DNA from: Sphingomonas caseinilytica
Lineage (GTDB): Bacteria > Pseudomonadota > Alphaproteobacteria > Sphingomonadales > Sphingomonadaceae
Reading direction: 5' to 3'
DNA: 64,000 bases
Assembly (NCBI RefSeq): GCF_023516455.1
Contig: NZ_JAMGBA010000001.1
Location: forward strand, 620,001 to 684,000
In this document: in pieces, positions 36,841-44,351 of the stretch
How positions within the stretch are numbered: the first letter of the stretch is position 1
Layout: each line of letters opens with the position of its first letter
Made by a program: the position numbers and the translations under genes
The notes under the pieces: model-generated
What the model was told of the DNA's origin: nothing
Database searches by the model: none
What the model saw: only the letters and a program-made list of their open reading frames with translations

Positions 36841-38004
36841 ATGAAAGCACTCGCGCGCGCCAACAACATCGCCGATCTGCGCGCCCTCGCCCGCCGGCGC
36901 CTACCGCGCCCGATCTTCGACTATATCGACGGCGGCGCTGACGATGAGCTCACCCTCCGGCGAAATTCATCTGCATTCGCGGATTATGAGTTGATCCCCG
37001 ACGTTCTGACCGACGTCTCGAACATCCGTACAGAAACCCGCCTGTTCGGCCAGGAGGTGCGCTGGCCGCTGATGTTGTCGCCGACCGGCCTCAACCGCAT
37101 GTTCCACCCCGATGCCGAACTGGCGGTCGCCCGCGCCGCGGCAAGGCACGGGCTGCTCTACGGCCTTTCGACCCTCGGCACGACGCGGATCGAGGAGCTG
37201 GCGAAGGAATTTGCCGGGCCCAAGGTGTTCCAGATCTATGTGTTCAAGGATCGCGGCCTTACCGCCGAGTTCGTCGCCCGCTGCAAGGAATCGGGTTTCC
37301 ACGGCCTCGCGCTCACCGTCGACACCCCGGTCGCCGGCAATCGCGAGCGCGACCGGGTCAACGGCCTCTCGCTCCCGCCCCGCCTGACCCTCAAATCCTT
37401 CATGAGTTTCGCGCTTCATCCCGGCTGGTCCCTGCCCGCGCTCACCGGTTCCAAATTCGACTTCGCCAATGTCAGTCATAAGGTCGACGCGCTGGCATCG
37501 GGCCCGATGAGCCTGTTCGATTATATCGGCGGGCAATTCGATCGCAGCCTTACCTGGCGCGACGTGGAGTGGCTCGCCTCCGAATGGGGCGGCCCGCTCG
37601 CCATCAAGGGCGTGATGACGCCTGAGGACGCGAAGCACGCGATCGCGTCCGGCGCGACGGGCGTCATGATCTCCAACCACGGCGGGAGGCAGCTCGACAG
37701 CGCTCCGGCTCCCATCGATCAGGTCGCGGCCATCCGCGACGTTTTAGGCGACGGCCCCGACGTCATCTGCGACGGCGGCGTCCGGCGCGGCGCCGATGTG
37801 GTGAAGGCGCTCGCTCTGGGCGCGACGGCCTGCTCCATCGGCCGGCCCTATCTCTACGGCCTCGCCGCGGGCGGTGAAGCCGGAGTCGACCGTGCACTCT
37901 CCCTCCTGCTCGAAGAGCTTGAGCGGACGATGATCCTCGCCGGCATCAACGATATTTCCGGAATCCGGGCCCGGCACGTCCGAAGCCGGGGCAGTAGGCG
38001 GTAG
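36841..38004 (+). CDS. FMN-dependent alpha-hydroxy-acid dehydrogenase
   Basis: 387 residues of the lactate/glycolate dehydrogenase (LldD) family. LPRPIFDYIDGGADDELTLR starts the fold. Active-site parts: YGLSTLGTTRIEELA, LTVDTPVAGNRERD, GVMTPEDAKHAIASGATGVM and SNHGGRQLDSAPAP with the catalytic histidine, then DGGVRRGADVVKALALGAT. Substrate (L-lactate, mandelate or other) is not resolvable. Divergent from comM across about 100 nt. Confidence 0.93.
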   Translation: MKALARANNIADLRALARRRLPRPIFDYIDGGADDELTLRRNSSAFADYELIPDVLTDVSNIRTETRLFGQEVRWPLMLSPTGLNRMFHPDAELAVARAAARHGLLYGLSTLGTTRIEELAKEFAGPKVFQIYVFKDRGLTAEFVARCKESGFHGLALTVDTPVAGNRERDRVNGLSLPPRLTLKSFMSFALHPGWSLPALTGSKFDFANVSHKVDALASGPMSLFDYIGGQFDRSLTWRDVEWLASEWGGPLAIKGVMTPEDAKHAIASGATGVMISNHGGRQLDSAPAPIDQVAAIRDVLGDGPDVICDGGVRRGADVVKALALGATACSIGRPYLYGLAAGGEAGVDRALSLLLEELERTMILAGINDISGIRARHVRSRGSRR

Positions 38005-38071
38005 AATTCAGTCGGTCGGCTTTCGGCTGCAACCCTTGTCGGGCCGCATACCGAAGCCCACATGCCCCGGA

Positions 38072-38488
38072 ATGTGGAAGAGGGAACAGTGGCGTCAGTT
38101 CTTCGACCATCCGGTGGTCGAATGGTCGATTCTCATCCTGGGCATCGTTCTGATGGTCCTGTCCCCGCTGGCCGGCGTGGTTCCGGGACCCGGCGGCATA
38201 TTCGTGTTCGCCATCGGCCTGGCGATGGTTCTTCGGACCAGCATGTGGGCCAAGCGCCGCTACGTCCACTTCAAGCGCTGGCAGCCGAAGGCCGGGCGCT
38301 GGACCGACTGGGGCCTGCGCCGAGACAGTGCCAAGCGCCGCGAAGCGATCCGCAAGGAACGGGATGAAATCGGCTGCCCGCCGCCCGAGGACGAACGAAA
38401 TGAAGGGCCGATCGAGTCCAGGATCCCCGGCCCACCAGTCACTCAGCCGGAAATGCCCGGCGATCCCGAAGAGCCTTTGCGGCGTTGA
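38072..38488 (+). CDS. PGPGW-family transmembrane protein
   Basis: 138 residues from the ATG at 38072 (a TTG start 12 codons upstream is less likely). WSILILGIVLMVLSPLAG, then VVPGPGGIFVFAIGLAMVLR, the family signature, followed by a basic cytoplasmic tail (MWAKRRYVHFKRW). Function unknown. Its stop overlaps the predicted rpmH promoter. Confidence 0.85.
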   Translation: MWKREQWRQFFDHPVVEWSILILGIVLMVLSPLAGVVPGPGGIFVFAIGLAMVLRTSMWAKRRYVHFKRWQPKAGRWTDWGLRRDSAKRREAIRKERDEIGCPPPEDERNEGPIESRIPGPPVTQPEMPGDPEEPLRR

Positions 38489-38514
38489 CTTTGCTGCCCT
38501 TGCCCAGTATCGGC
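38486..38514 (+). promoter_or_regulatory. Predicted rpmH-rnpA promoter
   Basis: TTGACT (38486-38491), 17-nt spacer, TATCGG (38509-38514). It overlaps the stop codon of the preceding gene and would start transcription near 38520. Confidence 0.55.
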
Positions 38515-38526
38515 GCCTCCAACAAC

Positions 38527-38549
38527 GGCCGCTTCGGCGGCCCTTTTTC
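38527..38549 (+). terminator. Terminator-like hairpin in the rpmH leader
   Basis: GGCCGC-TTCG-GCGGCC followed by CTTTTT. It ends the upstream gene, but because the predicted rpmH promoter lies before it, it also falls inside the L34 leader. Confidence 0.7.
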
Positions 38550-38565
38550 ATTCGATTTTGAAGGC

Positions 38566-39030
38566 ATGAGCGATGAAGCGCACTTTCCAGCCGAGCAATC
38601 TGGTCCGCAAGCGGCGGCACGGGTTCCGCAGCCGCATGGCGACGGTCGGCGGCCGCAAGGTGCTGAACGCGCGCCGCGCACGCGGCCGCAAGAAGCTCAG
38701 CGCCTAGTTACAATCCAGAAGCGCTCGGACTTCCTCGCCGCCAACCGCGGCAAGCGCGCCCCCATGCCCGGCTTCGTCCTTCTCGTCCGCCCGCGCGGCG
38801 ACGACGATCCGACGATGCGCATCGGCATTACCGTGACCAAGAAGATCGGCAATGCCGTGGTTCGCAACCGCATGAAGCGCCGTTTCCGGGCCCTCGCCCG
38901 CGAAACCCTTCCGGATCTTGGAATTGCCGGCGCGGATCATGTGCTGATCGGACGGGCCGGCGGCGTGGAACGCGACTATGCGAGCCTGGCCGCGGAGCTG
39001 AAGCGGGCGCTGAAGAAGGTGCAGCAATGA
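38566..39030 (+). CDS. rnpA: Ribonuclease P protein component
   Basis: Protein subunit of RNase P, which trims tRNA 5' leaders. The conserved core (about 107 residues) begins [17 protein letters not shown] and includes [20 protein letters not shown] (the RNR motif). There is no ATG, GTG, TTG or CTG in frame near the core start (codons CTA, GTT, ACA, ATC follow). The nearest canonical start upstream is ATG 38566, seven bases before the rpmH start, which gives 154 residues with a 47-residue extension in the alternative frame of rpmH. Start is uncertain; a non-canonical start near 38704 is the other option. Confidence 0.85.
   Translation: MSDEAHFPAEQSGPQAAARVPQPHGDGRRPQGAERAPRTRPQEAQRLVTIQKRSDFLAANRGKRAPMPGFVLLVRPRGDDDPTMRIGITVTKKIGNAVVRNRMKRRFRALARETLPDLGIAGADHVLIGRAGGVERDYASLAAELKRALKKVQQ
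38573..38707 (+). CDS. rpmH: 50S ribosomal protein L34
   Basis: 44 residues, [20 protein letters not shown] and then [18 protein letters not shown], the complete L34. GAAGG eight bases before the ATG is its Shine-Dalgarno. The whole gene lies within the longest reading of rnpA but in another frame. Confidence 0.98.
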   Translation: MKRTFQPSNLVRKRRHGFRSRMATVGGRKVLNARRARGRKKLSA

Positions 39031-39040
39031 TTCCCGTTTT

Positions 39041-39107
39041 CGTCATCGCGAGGAGCGCAGCGACGAAGCGATCCAGACTGGATTGCTTCGCCTTGCTCGC
39101 AATGACG
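39041..39107. repeat. Palindromic repeat, GCGAGG/GCGCAG type, between rnpA and yidD
   Basis: The left end CGTCATCGCGAGGAGCGCAG and right end CTTGCTCGCAATGACG pair; the middle has ATCCAGACTGGAT. Same family as 11976-12042 and 41081-41155. It lies inside the rnpA-yidD spacer. Confidence 0.8.
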
Positions 39108-39109
39108 AC

Positions 39110-39322
39110 ATGTTAGCCAAGATCCTCATTCTGCTCACCCGTGGCTGGCAGAAGGGGCCAAGCAAGGTCCTTCCGCCAAGCTGCCGGTTCCAGCCGAGCT
39201 GCTCGGCCTATGCGATCACCGCACTTGGGCGCTATGGGGCGCTGAAGGGCGGCTGGCTCGCCCTTAAACGAATCTTCCGTTGCCACCCCTGGGGCGGACA
39301 GGGTCTTGATCCCGTCCCCTAA
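39110..39322 (+). CDS. yidD: Membrane protein insertion efficiency factor YidD
   Basis: 70 residues from the ATG at 39110. A small amphipathic protein supporting YidC. LTRGWQKGPSKVLPPSCRFQ, PSCSAYAITALGRYGALKGG and RCHPWGGQGLDPVP match the family. Always next to rnpA and yidC. Confidence 0.95.
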   Translation: MLAKILILLTRGWQKGPSKVLPPSCRFQPSCSAYAITALGRYGALKGGWLALKRIFRCHPWGGQGLDPVP

Positions 39323-39352
39323 GTAACAACTGCATTTTTCAAGGACAATTTT

Positions 39353-41071
39353 GTGAACGATAATCGCAATATGCTCCTGGCCATCGTGCTGAGCGCGTTC
39401 GTGCTGATCGGCTGGAGCCTTTTGTCCGACAAATTCTTCCCGACCCCTCCGCCGCAAACGCACAAGGTCGAGAACGGCAAGGTCCAGCCCACGCCGGCTC
39501 CCGTGACTGAAGCCGGCTCGCCCAAGGGAGGCCCGGAGCCTTTGCGACCGCGCGAGCTGGTGCTCGGCGAAACGCCTCGGCTGAAGATCGAAACGCCGCA
39601 GCTCACCGGTTCGATCAACCTCAAAGGCGCGCGATTCGACGATCTCGACCTCGTTACCCAGCGCGAGACCATCAAGAAGGATTCGCCGCCGGTTCGCCTC
39701 CTGTCGCCGGCACGTGCCAAGGACAGCTATTTCGCCCAGTTCGGTTGGAGCGGTCAGGGCGTCGCGGTTCCTGACGCCAACAGCCTCTGGACGGCCAGCG
39801 CTCCGACGCTCGTTCCCGGGCAGCCGGTGACGCTTAGCTGGTCCAACCCGACCGGCCAGCGCTTCGAACTCATCCTGTCGGTCGACGATGGCTATATGTT
39901 CACTGTCAAGCAGCGCGTCGTGAACGGCGGCAGCAATGCAGTTGGCCTTCGCACCTACGGTCTTGCCAGCCGCTCGGCGAAGAGCCCCGACCCCTCGACC
40001 TGGACCAATCACGTCGGACCGATGAGCTTCCTCGCGGACAAAGCCGACTATAGCGTCGATTGGGATACGCTCGACGAGAACAAGGCCGGCGTTACGCGTG
40101 ACAGTCGCGGCGGTTGGCTCGGCTTCACCGATAAATATTGGCTGACTGCGCTTATCCCCGCCGATGGCGCACCGGTCGAAGCCAGCTTCCGCAAGAGCGA
40201 AAGCGGCGCCTACCAGGCCGATTTCGCCGGATCGCAGTTCGTCGCGGCCCCGGGCCAGGCTGTAACCAGCGAAGCCCGCCTGTTCGCCGGCGCCAAGGAA
40301 AAGAAGTTTCTCGACCGCTACGAGAATGAAGGCATCACCAAGCTTTCCAAGTCGATCGACTGGGGTTGGTTCGAATGGTTCATGCGGCCGATCTTCAACC
40401 TGCTCACCTGGCTGTTCAGCGTGCTCGGCAACTTCGGCCTGGCGATCATCAGCCTGACCTTCATCGTTCGCCTGATCCTGTTCCCGATCGCCGACAAGCA
40501 ATTCAAGTCGATGGCCGGGATGCGCAAGGTCCAGCCGAAGATGAAGGCGCTCCAGGAACGCTACAAGGACGACAAGCCGAAGCTGCAGCAGGAGATGCTG
40601 AAGCTGTACCAGGAAGAGAAGATCAATCCGGCTGCCGGCTGTCTTCCGATCCTCCTCCAGATCCCGATCTTCTACGCGCTCTACAAGGTGCTGATGGTCA
40701 GCGTCGAAATGCGCCACCAGCCCTTCTACCTGTGGATCAAGGACCTCTCGGCGCCCGATCCGTTGACTCCGGTCAACCTGTTCGGCCTGCTGCCGTTCAC
40801 ACCGCCGGGCTTCCTCGCGATCGGCGTGCTTCCGATCCTGCTCGGCATCACCATGTGGATCCAGTTCAAGCTCAATCCGCAGCAGATGGACCCCGTCCAG
40901 CAGCAGATCTTCAGCTTCATGCCGTGGATCCTGATGTTCGTGATGGCGCCCTTCGCCGCGGGCCTTCAGCTCTACTGGGTGGTTTCGAACCTCCTCACGA
41001 TCGCGCAGCAGACCTGGCTCTACAAGCGCTACGACATGCACCTGTCCGACACGCATCCGGTGAAGACGTGA
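39353..41071 (+). CDS. yidC: Membrane protein insertase YidC
   Basis: 572 residues, GTG start. Inserts inner-membrane proteins alone or with SecYEG. N-terminal anchor (MLLAIVLSAFVLIGWSLL), large periplasmic domain (about 60-330), then the conserved five-helix C-domain (about 345-560): FGLAIISLTFIVRLILFPIA, KPKLQQEMLKLYQEEKINPA, GCLPILLQIPIFYALY, and the final WVVSNLLTIAQQTWLYKRY. Confidence 0.97.
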   Translation: MNDNRNMLLAIVLSAFVLIGWSLLSDKFFPTPPPQTHKVENGKVQPTPAPVTEAGSPKGGPEPLRPRELVLGETPRLKIETPQLTGSINLKGARFDDLDLVTQRETIKKDSPPVRLLSPARAKDSYFAQFGWSGQGVAVPDANSLWTASAPTLVPGQPVTLSWSNPTGQRFELILSVDDGYMFTVKQRVVNGGSNAVGLRTYGLASRSAKSPDPSTWTNHVGPMSFLADKADYSVDWDTLDENKAGVTRDSRGGWLGFTDKYWLTALIPADGAPVEASFRKSESGAYQADFAGSQFVAAPGQAVTSEARLFAGAKEKKFLDRYENEGITKLSKSIDWGWFEWFMRPIFNLLTWLFSVLGNFGLAIISLTFIVRLILFPIADKQFKSMAGMRKVQPKMKALQERYKDDKPKLQQEMLKLYQEEKINPAAGCLPILLQIPIFYALYKVLMVSVEMRHQPFYLWIKDLSAPDPLTPVNLFGLLPFTPPGFLAIGVLPILLGITMWIQFKLNPQQMDPVQQQIFSFMPWILMFVMAPFAAGLQLYWVVSNLLTIAQQTWLYKRYDMHLSDTHPVKT

Positions 41072-41080
41072 TCCGTTCTT

Positions 41081-41155
41081 CGTCATTGCGAGCGGAGCGA
41101 AGCAATCCAGTGGTGCATTCCTGGATTGCTTCGTCGCTGCGCTCCTCGCAATGAC
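41081..41155. repeat. Palindromic repeat, GCGAGCGGAGCGAAGCAATCC type, between yidC and engB
   Basis: Arms CGTCATTGCGAGCGGAGCGA and GCTGCGCTCCTCGCAATGAC pair, and inside CAATCCAG pairs with CTGGATTG. The right arm ends with the ATG codon annotated for engB (41151). Confidence 0.85.
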
Positions 41156-41804
41156 AACCGATATGTCAGAATCAGCCGAAGACATCGCCGAGCGCGCTCG
41201 CAAGCTTTTCGCGGGGCCGATCGACTTCCTGAAGTCGGCCCCGAAGCTTGAGCACCTGCCGGATCCGACCGCGCCGGAAATTGCCTTCGCGGGCCGATCC
41301 AACGTCGGCAAAAGCTCGCTCATCAACGCGCTCACCAACCGCAACAAGCTGGCGCGCGCCTCGAACACGCCGGGCCGGACGCAGGAACTCAACTATTTCG
41401 ATGTCGGCCAGCCGCTGGTTTTCCGCCTCGTCGACATGCCCGGCTATGGCTTTGCCGAAGCACCCAGGGACATGGTCAAGCGCTGGCGCTTCCTGATCAA
41501 CGACTATCTGCGCGGCCGGGCGGTCCTGAAGCGGGCGCTGGTGCTGGTCGATTCGCGCCACGGTCTCAAGGATGTCGATCGCGACGTGATGAAGATGCTC
41601 GACGATGCGGCGGTCAGCTACCACCTCGTCCTGACCAAGGCGGACAAGATAAAGCCGACGGAATTGGCGAAGACCATCGAAGCTATTCGGATCGAGGCGG
41701 CGAAGCATCCGGCCGCCCACCCGCTCATCCTGCCGACATCCAGCGAAACCGGCGCGGGCATCGCCGAGTTAAGGACAGCGGTACTGGAGGCTGTGCTAAC
41801 CTAG
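41151..41804 (+). CDS. engB: Ribosome biogenesis GTP-binding protein YihA/YsxC
   Basis: 217 residues; GTPase for late 50S assembly. GRSNVGKSSLINALTN (G1), NTPGRTQELNYFDVG (G2), VDMPGYGFAEAP (G3) and LVLTKADKIKP (G4). Two ATGs are possible: 41151, which is part of the repeat's right arm, or 41163 (MSESAEDIAE), which lies outside it. Neither has a clear Shine-Dalgarno. Confidence 0.93.
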   Translation: MTTDMSESAEDIAERARKLFAGPIDFLKSAPKLEHLPDPTAPEIAFAGRSNVGKSSLINALTNRNKLARASNTPGRTQELNYFDVGQPLVFRLVDMPGYGFAEAPRDMVKRWRFLINDYLRGRAVLKRALVLVDSRHGLKDVDRDVMKMLDDAAVSYHLVLTKADKIKPTELAKTIEAIRIEAAKHPAAHPLILPTSSETGAGIAELRTAVLEAVLT

Positions 41805-41810
41805 TTGCAC

Positions 41811-41894
41811 CGTCATCCCGGGCTTGACCCGGGATCCGCCTTTTCTTCAGGTGGCCAGAAAGTAGGCAGACCCCGGATCAAGTCCGGGGTGACG
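41811..41894. repeat. Palindromic repeat, CCCGGG/CCCCGGATC type, after engB
   Basis: The left end is CGTCATCCCGGGCTTGACCC and the right end is GGATCAAGTCCGGGGTGACG, complementary with few mismatches. Relates to the copy at 10310 only by the CGTCA/TGACG ends and CCCG core. Confidence 0.8.
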
Positions 41895-41911
41895 AAGGAA
41901 AGAGGGGCTAC

Positions 41912-42574
41912 ATGAAGCTCATCATCGGCAACCGCGCCTATTCCAGCTGGTCCATGCGTGGATGGCTGGCACTGAAGCATGCCGGTGTGGAGTTTGAAGA
42001 GCTGGTCGTCCCCTTGTTCGACGAAGCCTGGGAGCAGCGCCGCGAAGGCGATGAATTCGCGCCCTCGCTCGGCAAGGTGCCGATCCTGTGGGACGGCGAA
42101 ACCGTCATTTGGGACAGCCTGGCGATCATCGAGCATTGCGCGGAATTGGCTGGCCGGGATCGCTTCTGGCCGGAGGACGAAGCCGCGCGCGGTATGGCCC
42201 GCTCCATGGCCGCGGAAATGCACAGCGGCTTCTCGGCCCTTCGCCGCGAACTGCCAATGAACGTCCGCCGCAACTTCGGTTCCGTCGAGCTGTCGCAGGA
42301 AGTCGAAGCGGACATCGACCGCATCCTCAATCTTTGGGCGCAAGCGCGGGCCCGCTTCGGCGGAACCTGCGAATATCTGTTCTGCAACTGGAGCGCGGTC
42401 GACATCATGTTCGCGCCGGTCGTCACCCGCTTCGTCACCTATGGCGTCCGCGTTCCGCCCTTCGCCGCTACCTATATGGAAGCCGTCCTTCACCGCGCCG
42501 ATATCGTCGAGTGGATCGAGCTCGCGCAGGACGAGCCCTGGGTGATCGAGGAATATGAGGCCGCGCCGGCCTAA
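41912..42574 (+). CDS. Glutathione S-transferase family protein
   Basis: 220 residues. Thioredoxin-like N-domain with IGNRAYSSWSMRGWLALKHA (likely catalytic serine region) and LGKVPILWDGETVIWDSLAI (the glutathione-binding cis-proline and S of WDSLAI), then an all-helical C-domain. Substrate unknown. Its stop overlaps that of the convergent cupin gene by four bases. Confidence 0.9.
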   Translation: MKLIIGNRAYSSWSMRGWLALKHAGVEFEELVVPLFDEAWEQRREGDEFAPSLGKVPILWDGETVIWDSLAIIEHCAELAGRDRFWPEDEAARGMARSMAAEMHSGFSALRRELPMNVRRNFGSVELSQEVEADIDRILNLWAQARARFGGTCEYLFCNWSAVDIMFAPVVTRFVTYGVRVPPFAATYMEAVLHRADIVEWIELAQDEPWVIEEYEAAPA

Positions 42575-43023
42575 TAGGCGGAGCCATCCTTGTGGGTCAT
42601 CTTTCCGGCGACCGCGTCATAGTGCAGGTCGATATCGGGATAATGGCAATCCCCTTCGCCATATTGGCAATCGAAAGCCAGGAACGTGCAAGGCTGCTCA
42701 CTGCGGTTCACCAGATGGTGGCCGTTGGGGACATCCTTGGGAAATGCGGCGCAGTCCCCTGCCCTTAGAACCGTCTCGCCTTCGTCCTCGATCAGCACTG
42801 CCTCGCCGAACAGCATGACCAGGAACTCGTCGATGCCGTTGTGCCAGTGGCGCTGGCTCGACCATGCGCCGGGCTGCAGCACGACATGGCTCACCCCAAT
42901 GTCTTTCAAACCGGTGCTAGGTGCGATCCGGCGATAGAAGCGCCCGGCGACGTCGGTTGCAAATGGCTCGGGATATTGGGTGCGATTGGTCTGCTCGATT
43001 TGGGAAAGGTCGACCTTCGGCAT
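42571..43023 (-). CDS. Cupin-domain protein
   Basis: 150 residues. A single beta-barrel with RHWHNGIDEFLVMLFG and CAAFPKDVPNGHHLVNRS, where the paired histidines and glutamate would hold a metal. The C-terminal part (CQYGEGDCHYPDIDLHY) has extra Cys/Asp residues. Enzymatic role undetermined. Confidence 0.85.
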   Translation of the reverse strand: MPKVDLSQIEQTNRTQYPEPFATDVAGRFYRRIAPSTGLKDIGVSHVVLQPGAWSSQRHWHNGIDEFLVMLFGEAVLIEDEGETVLRAGDCAAFPKDVPNGHHLVNRSEQPCTFLAFDCQYGEGDCHYPDIDLHYDAVAGKMTHKDGSAY

Positions 43024-43127
43024 GGTTTGCCCACCTCCATTGAGGGCTGTCCTACACGGCTTGAGATGACTAAGTCAGTTGCGATGTTCGTCGACCGGTT
43101 TCCGCTGTCCTACCTCCCCAGCATAAC

Positions 43128-43189
43128 GTCACTAAGGTCACACGAAATGTCGCCTCTCCTTGAGACTTTAGTGACTTTAGAGACTTTAG
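43128..43189. promoter_or_regulatory. Hairpin and triple 9-bp repeat upstream of dapE
   Basis: GACTTTAG occurs three times at 9-bp intervals (43164-43171, 43173-43180, 43182-43189). The first two also complement GTCACTAAGGTC at 43128-43139, forming a 12-bp stem with one G-T pair. It ends about 30 nt before the dapE ATG. Nothing else is seen in 43024-43220. Confidence 0.4.
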
Positions 43190-43220
43190 GCGCGCCATTA
43201 CGCTTGCTAGGCAAGCTCCC

Positions 43221-44351
43221 ATGACATCGTCCATCGACCCGGTCGACCTCGCCGCCCGCCTCATCGCCTGCCCGAGCATCACGCCAGCGCGCGGCGAGGT
43301 GTTCGACCTGCTCGATGCCGAGCTCACGGCAATCGGATTCACTGTCCATCGCTGGGTGATGGGCGAGGAACCGGACGGCCCAACCGAAAATCTGGTTGCG
43401 ATCCGTGGCTCCGGCGGATCTCACTTCGGATTTGCCGGTCACCTCGACGTCGTCCCTCCCGGAGATGGGTGGGCCACCGACCCGTTCGAACCCGTTATCG
43501 AAGATGGCGTCCTCACAGGCCGCGGCGCCAACGACATGAAGAGCGCCATCGCCGCCTTCGTCGCGGCGGCCTCGGAATTCCAGGAGCAGGCCGGCACTAT
43601 ATCCCTCCTCATCACCGGCGACGAGGAAGGCTATGCCACTTACGGCACGCCGCGCATCATCGACTGGTTGAACGAGCGCGGCATTCGCCCCGACATGATC
43701 CTGATCGGCGAGCCGACGTCGGTCGACCGGCTGGGCGACACAATCAAGATCGGCCGCCGCGGCTCGGTCAACATGTGGATCGACGTTCCCGGGACGCAGG
43801 GCCATGTCGCCTACCCGCACCGCGCCGATAACCCCATGCCCAAGCTGGCCCGGGTCATTGCAGCGCTCGACGCCCTCCATCTCGATGACGGCACCGACGC
43901 CTTCCCTCCATCCAACCTGGAGTTCACCGGCGTCTCGACCCCGACCCATGCCAGCAACGTCATCCCCGCCTCGGCAACGGCCCAGCTCAACATCCGCTTC
44001 AACAACCTCCAGCAAGGCCAGAGGCTGGTTGAACTGGTGGAAGAAATCGCGGAGCGCGAAGCGCCCGGTTCGACCGTCCGCGCGCGAATTTCCGGTGAGG
44101 CCTTCCTCACACCGCCGGGTGAACTCTACGATGTGCTTGTCTCGGCGATCCGCGACGAAACCGGCATCGATCCGGAGCTGTCGACCAGTGGCGGAACCTC
44201 CGACGGGCGGTTCCTGATCCAGCTTTGTCCGGTGGTCGATTTCGGCCTGCCCAACGCCTCGATGCACAAGATCGGGGAACATGCAGCGGTGGAGGATATT
44301 CGCGCGCTCAGCCGAATCTACCGCCGCGTTCTGGAAAAGGTCTTCGGTTAG
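43221..44351 (+). CDS. dapE: Succinyl-diaminopimelate desuccinylase
   Basis: 376 residues. Hydrolyses N-succinyl-LL-DAP in lysine and peptidoglycan synthesis. Dinuclear zinc motifs GFAGHLDVVPPGDGW, GRGANDMKSAIAAFV, TGDEEGYATYGT with the catalytic Glu pair, and GEPTSVDRLGDTIKIG, then STSGGTSDGRFL. Converges with the GGDEF-EAL gene, sharing a 4-nt overlap at the stops. Confidence 0.93.
   Translation: MTSSIDPVDLAARLIACPSITPARGEVFDLLDAELTAIGFTVHRWVMGEEPDGPTENLVAIRGSGGSHFGFAGHLDVVPPGDGWATDPFEPVIEDGVLTGRGANDMKSAIAAFVAAASEFQEQAGTISLLITGDEEGYATYGTPRIIDWLNERGIRPDMILIGEPTSVDRLGDTIKIGRRGSVNMWIDVPGTQGHVAYPHRADNPMPKLARVIAALDALHLDDGTDAFPPSNLEFTGVSTPTHASNVIPASATAQLNIRFNNLQQGQRLVELVEEIAEREAPGSTVRARISGEAFLTPPGELYDVLVSAIRDETGIDPELSTSGGTSDGRFLIQLCPVVDFGLPNASMHKIGEHAAVEDIRALSRIYRRVLEKVFG

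Noticed and set aside
39113-41392. A 759-codon open frame on the minus strand opposite yidD, yidC and engB
   Set aside because: It lies antisense to three clear genes and crosses a palindromic repeat. High GC opens such frames routinely; its protein has no recognisable fold.
43164-43189. A short CRISPR-like array upstream of dapE
   Set aside because: Units are 9 bp with no spacers; this is a plain tandem repeat.
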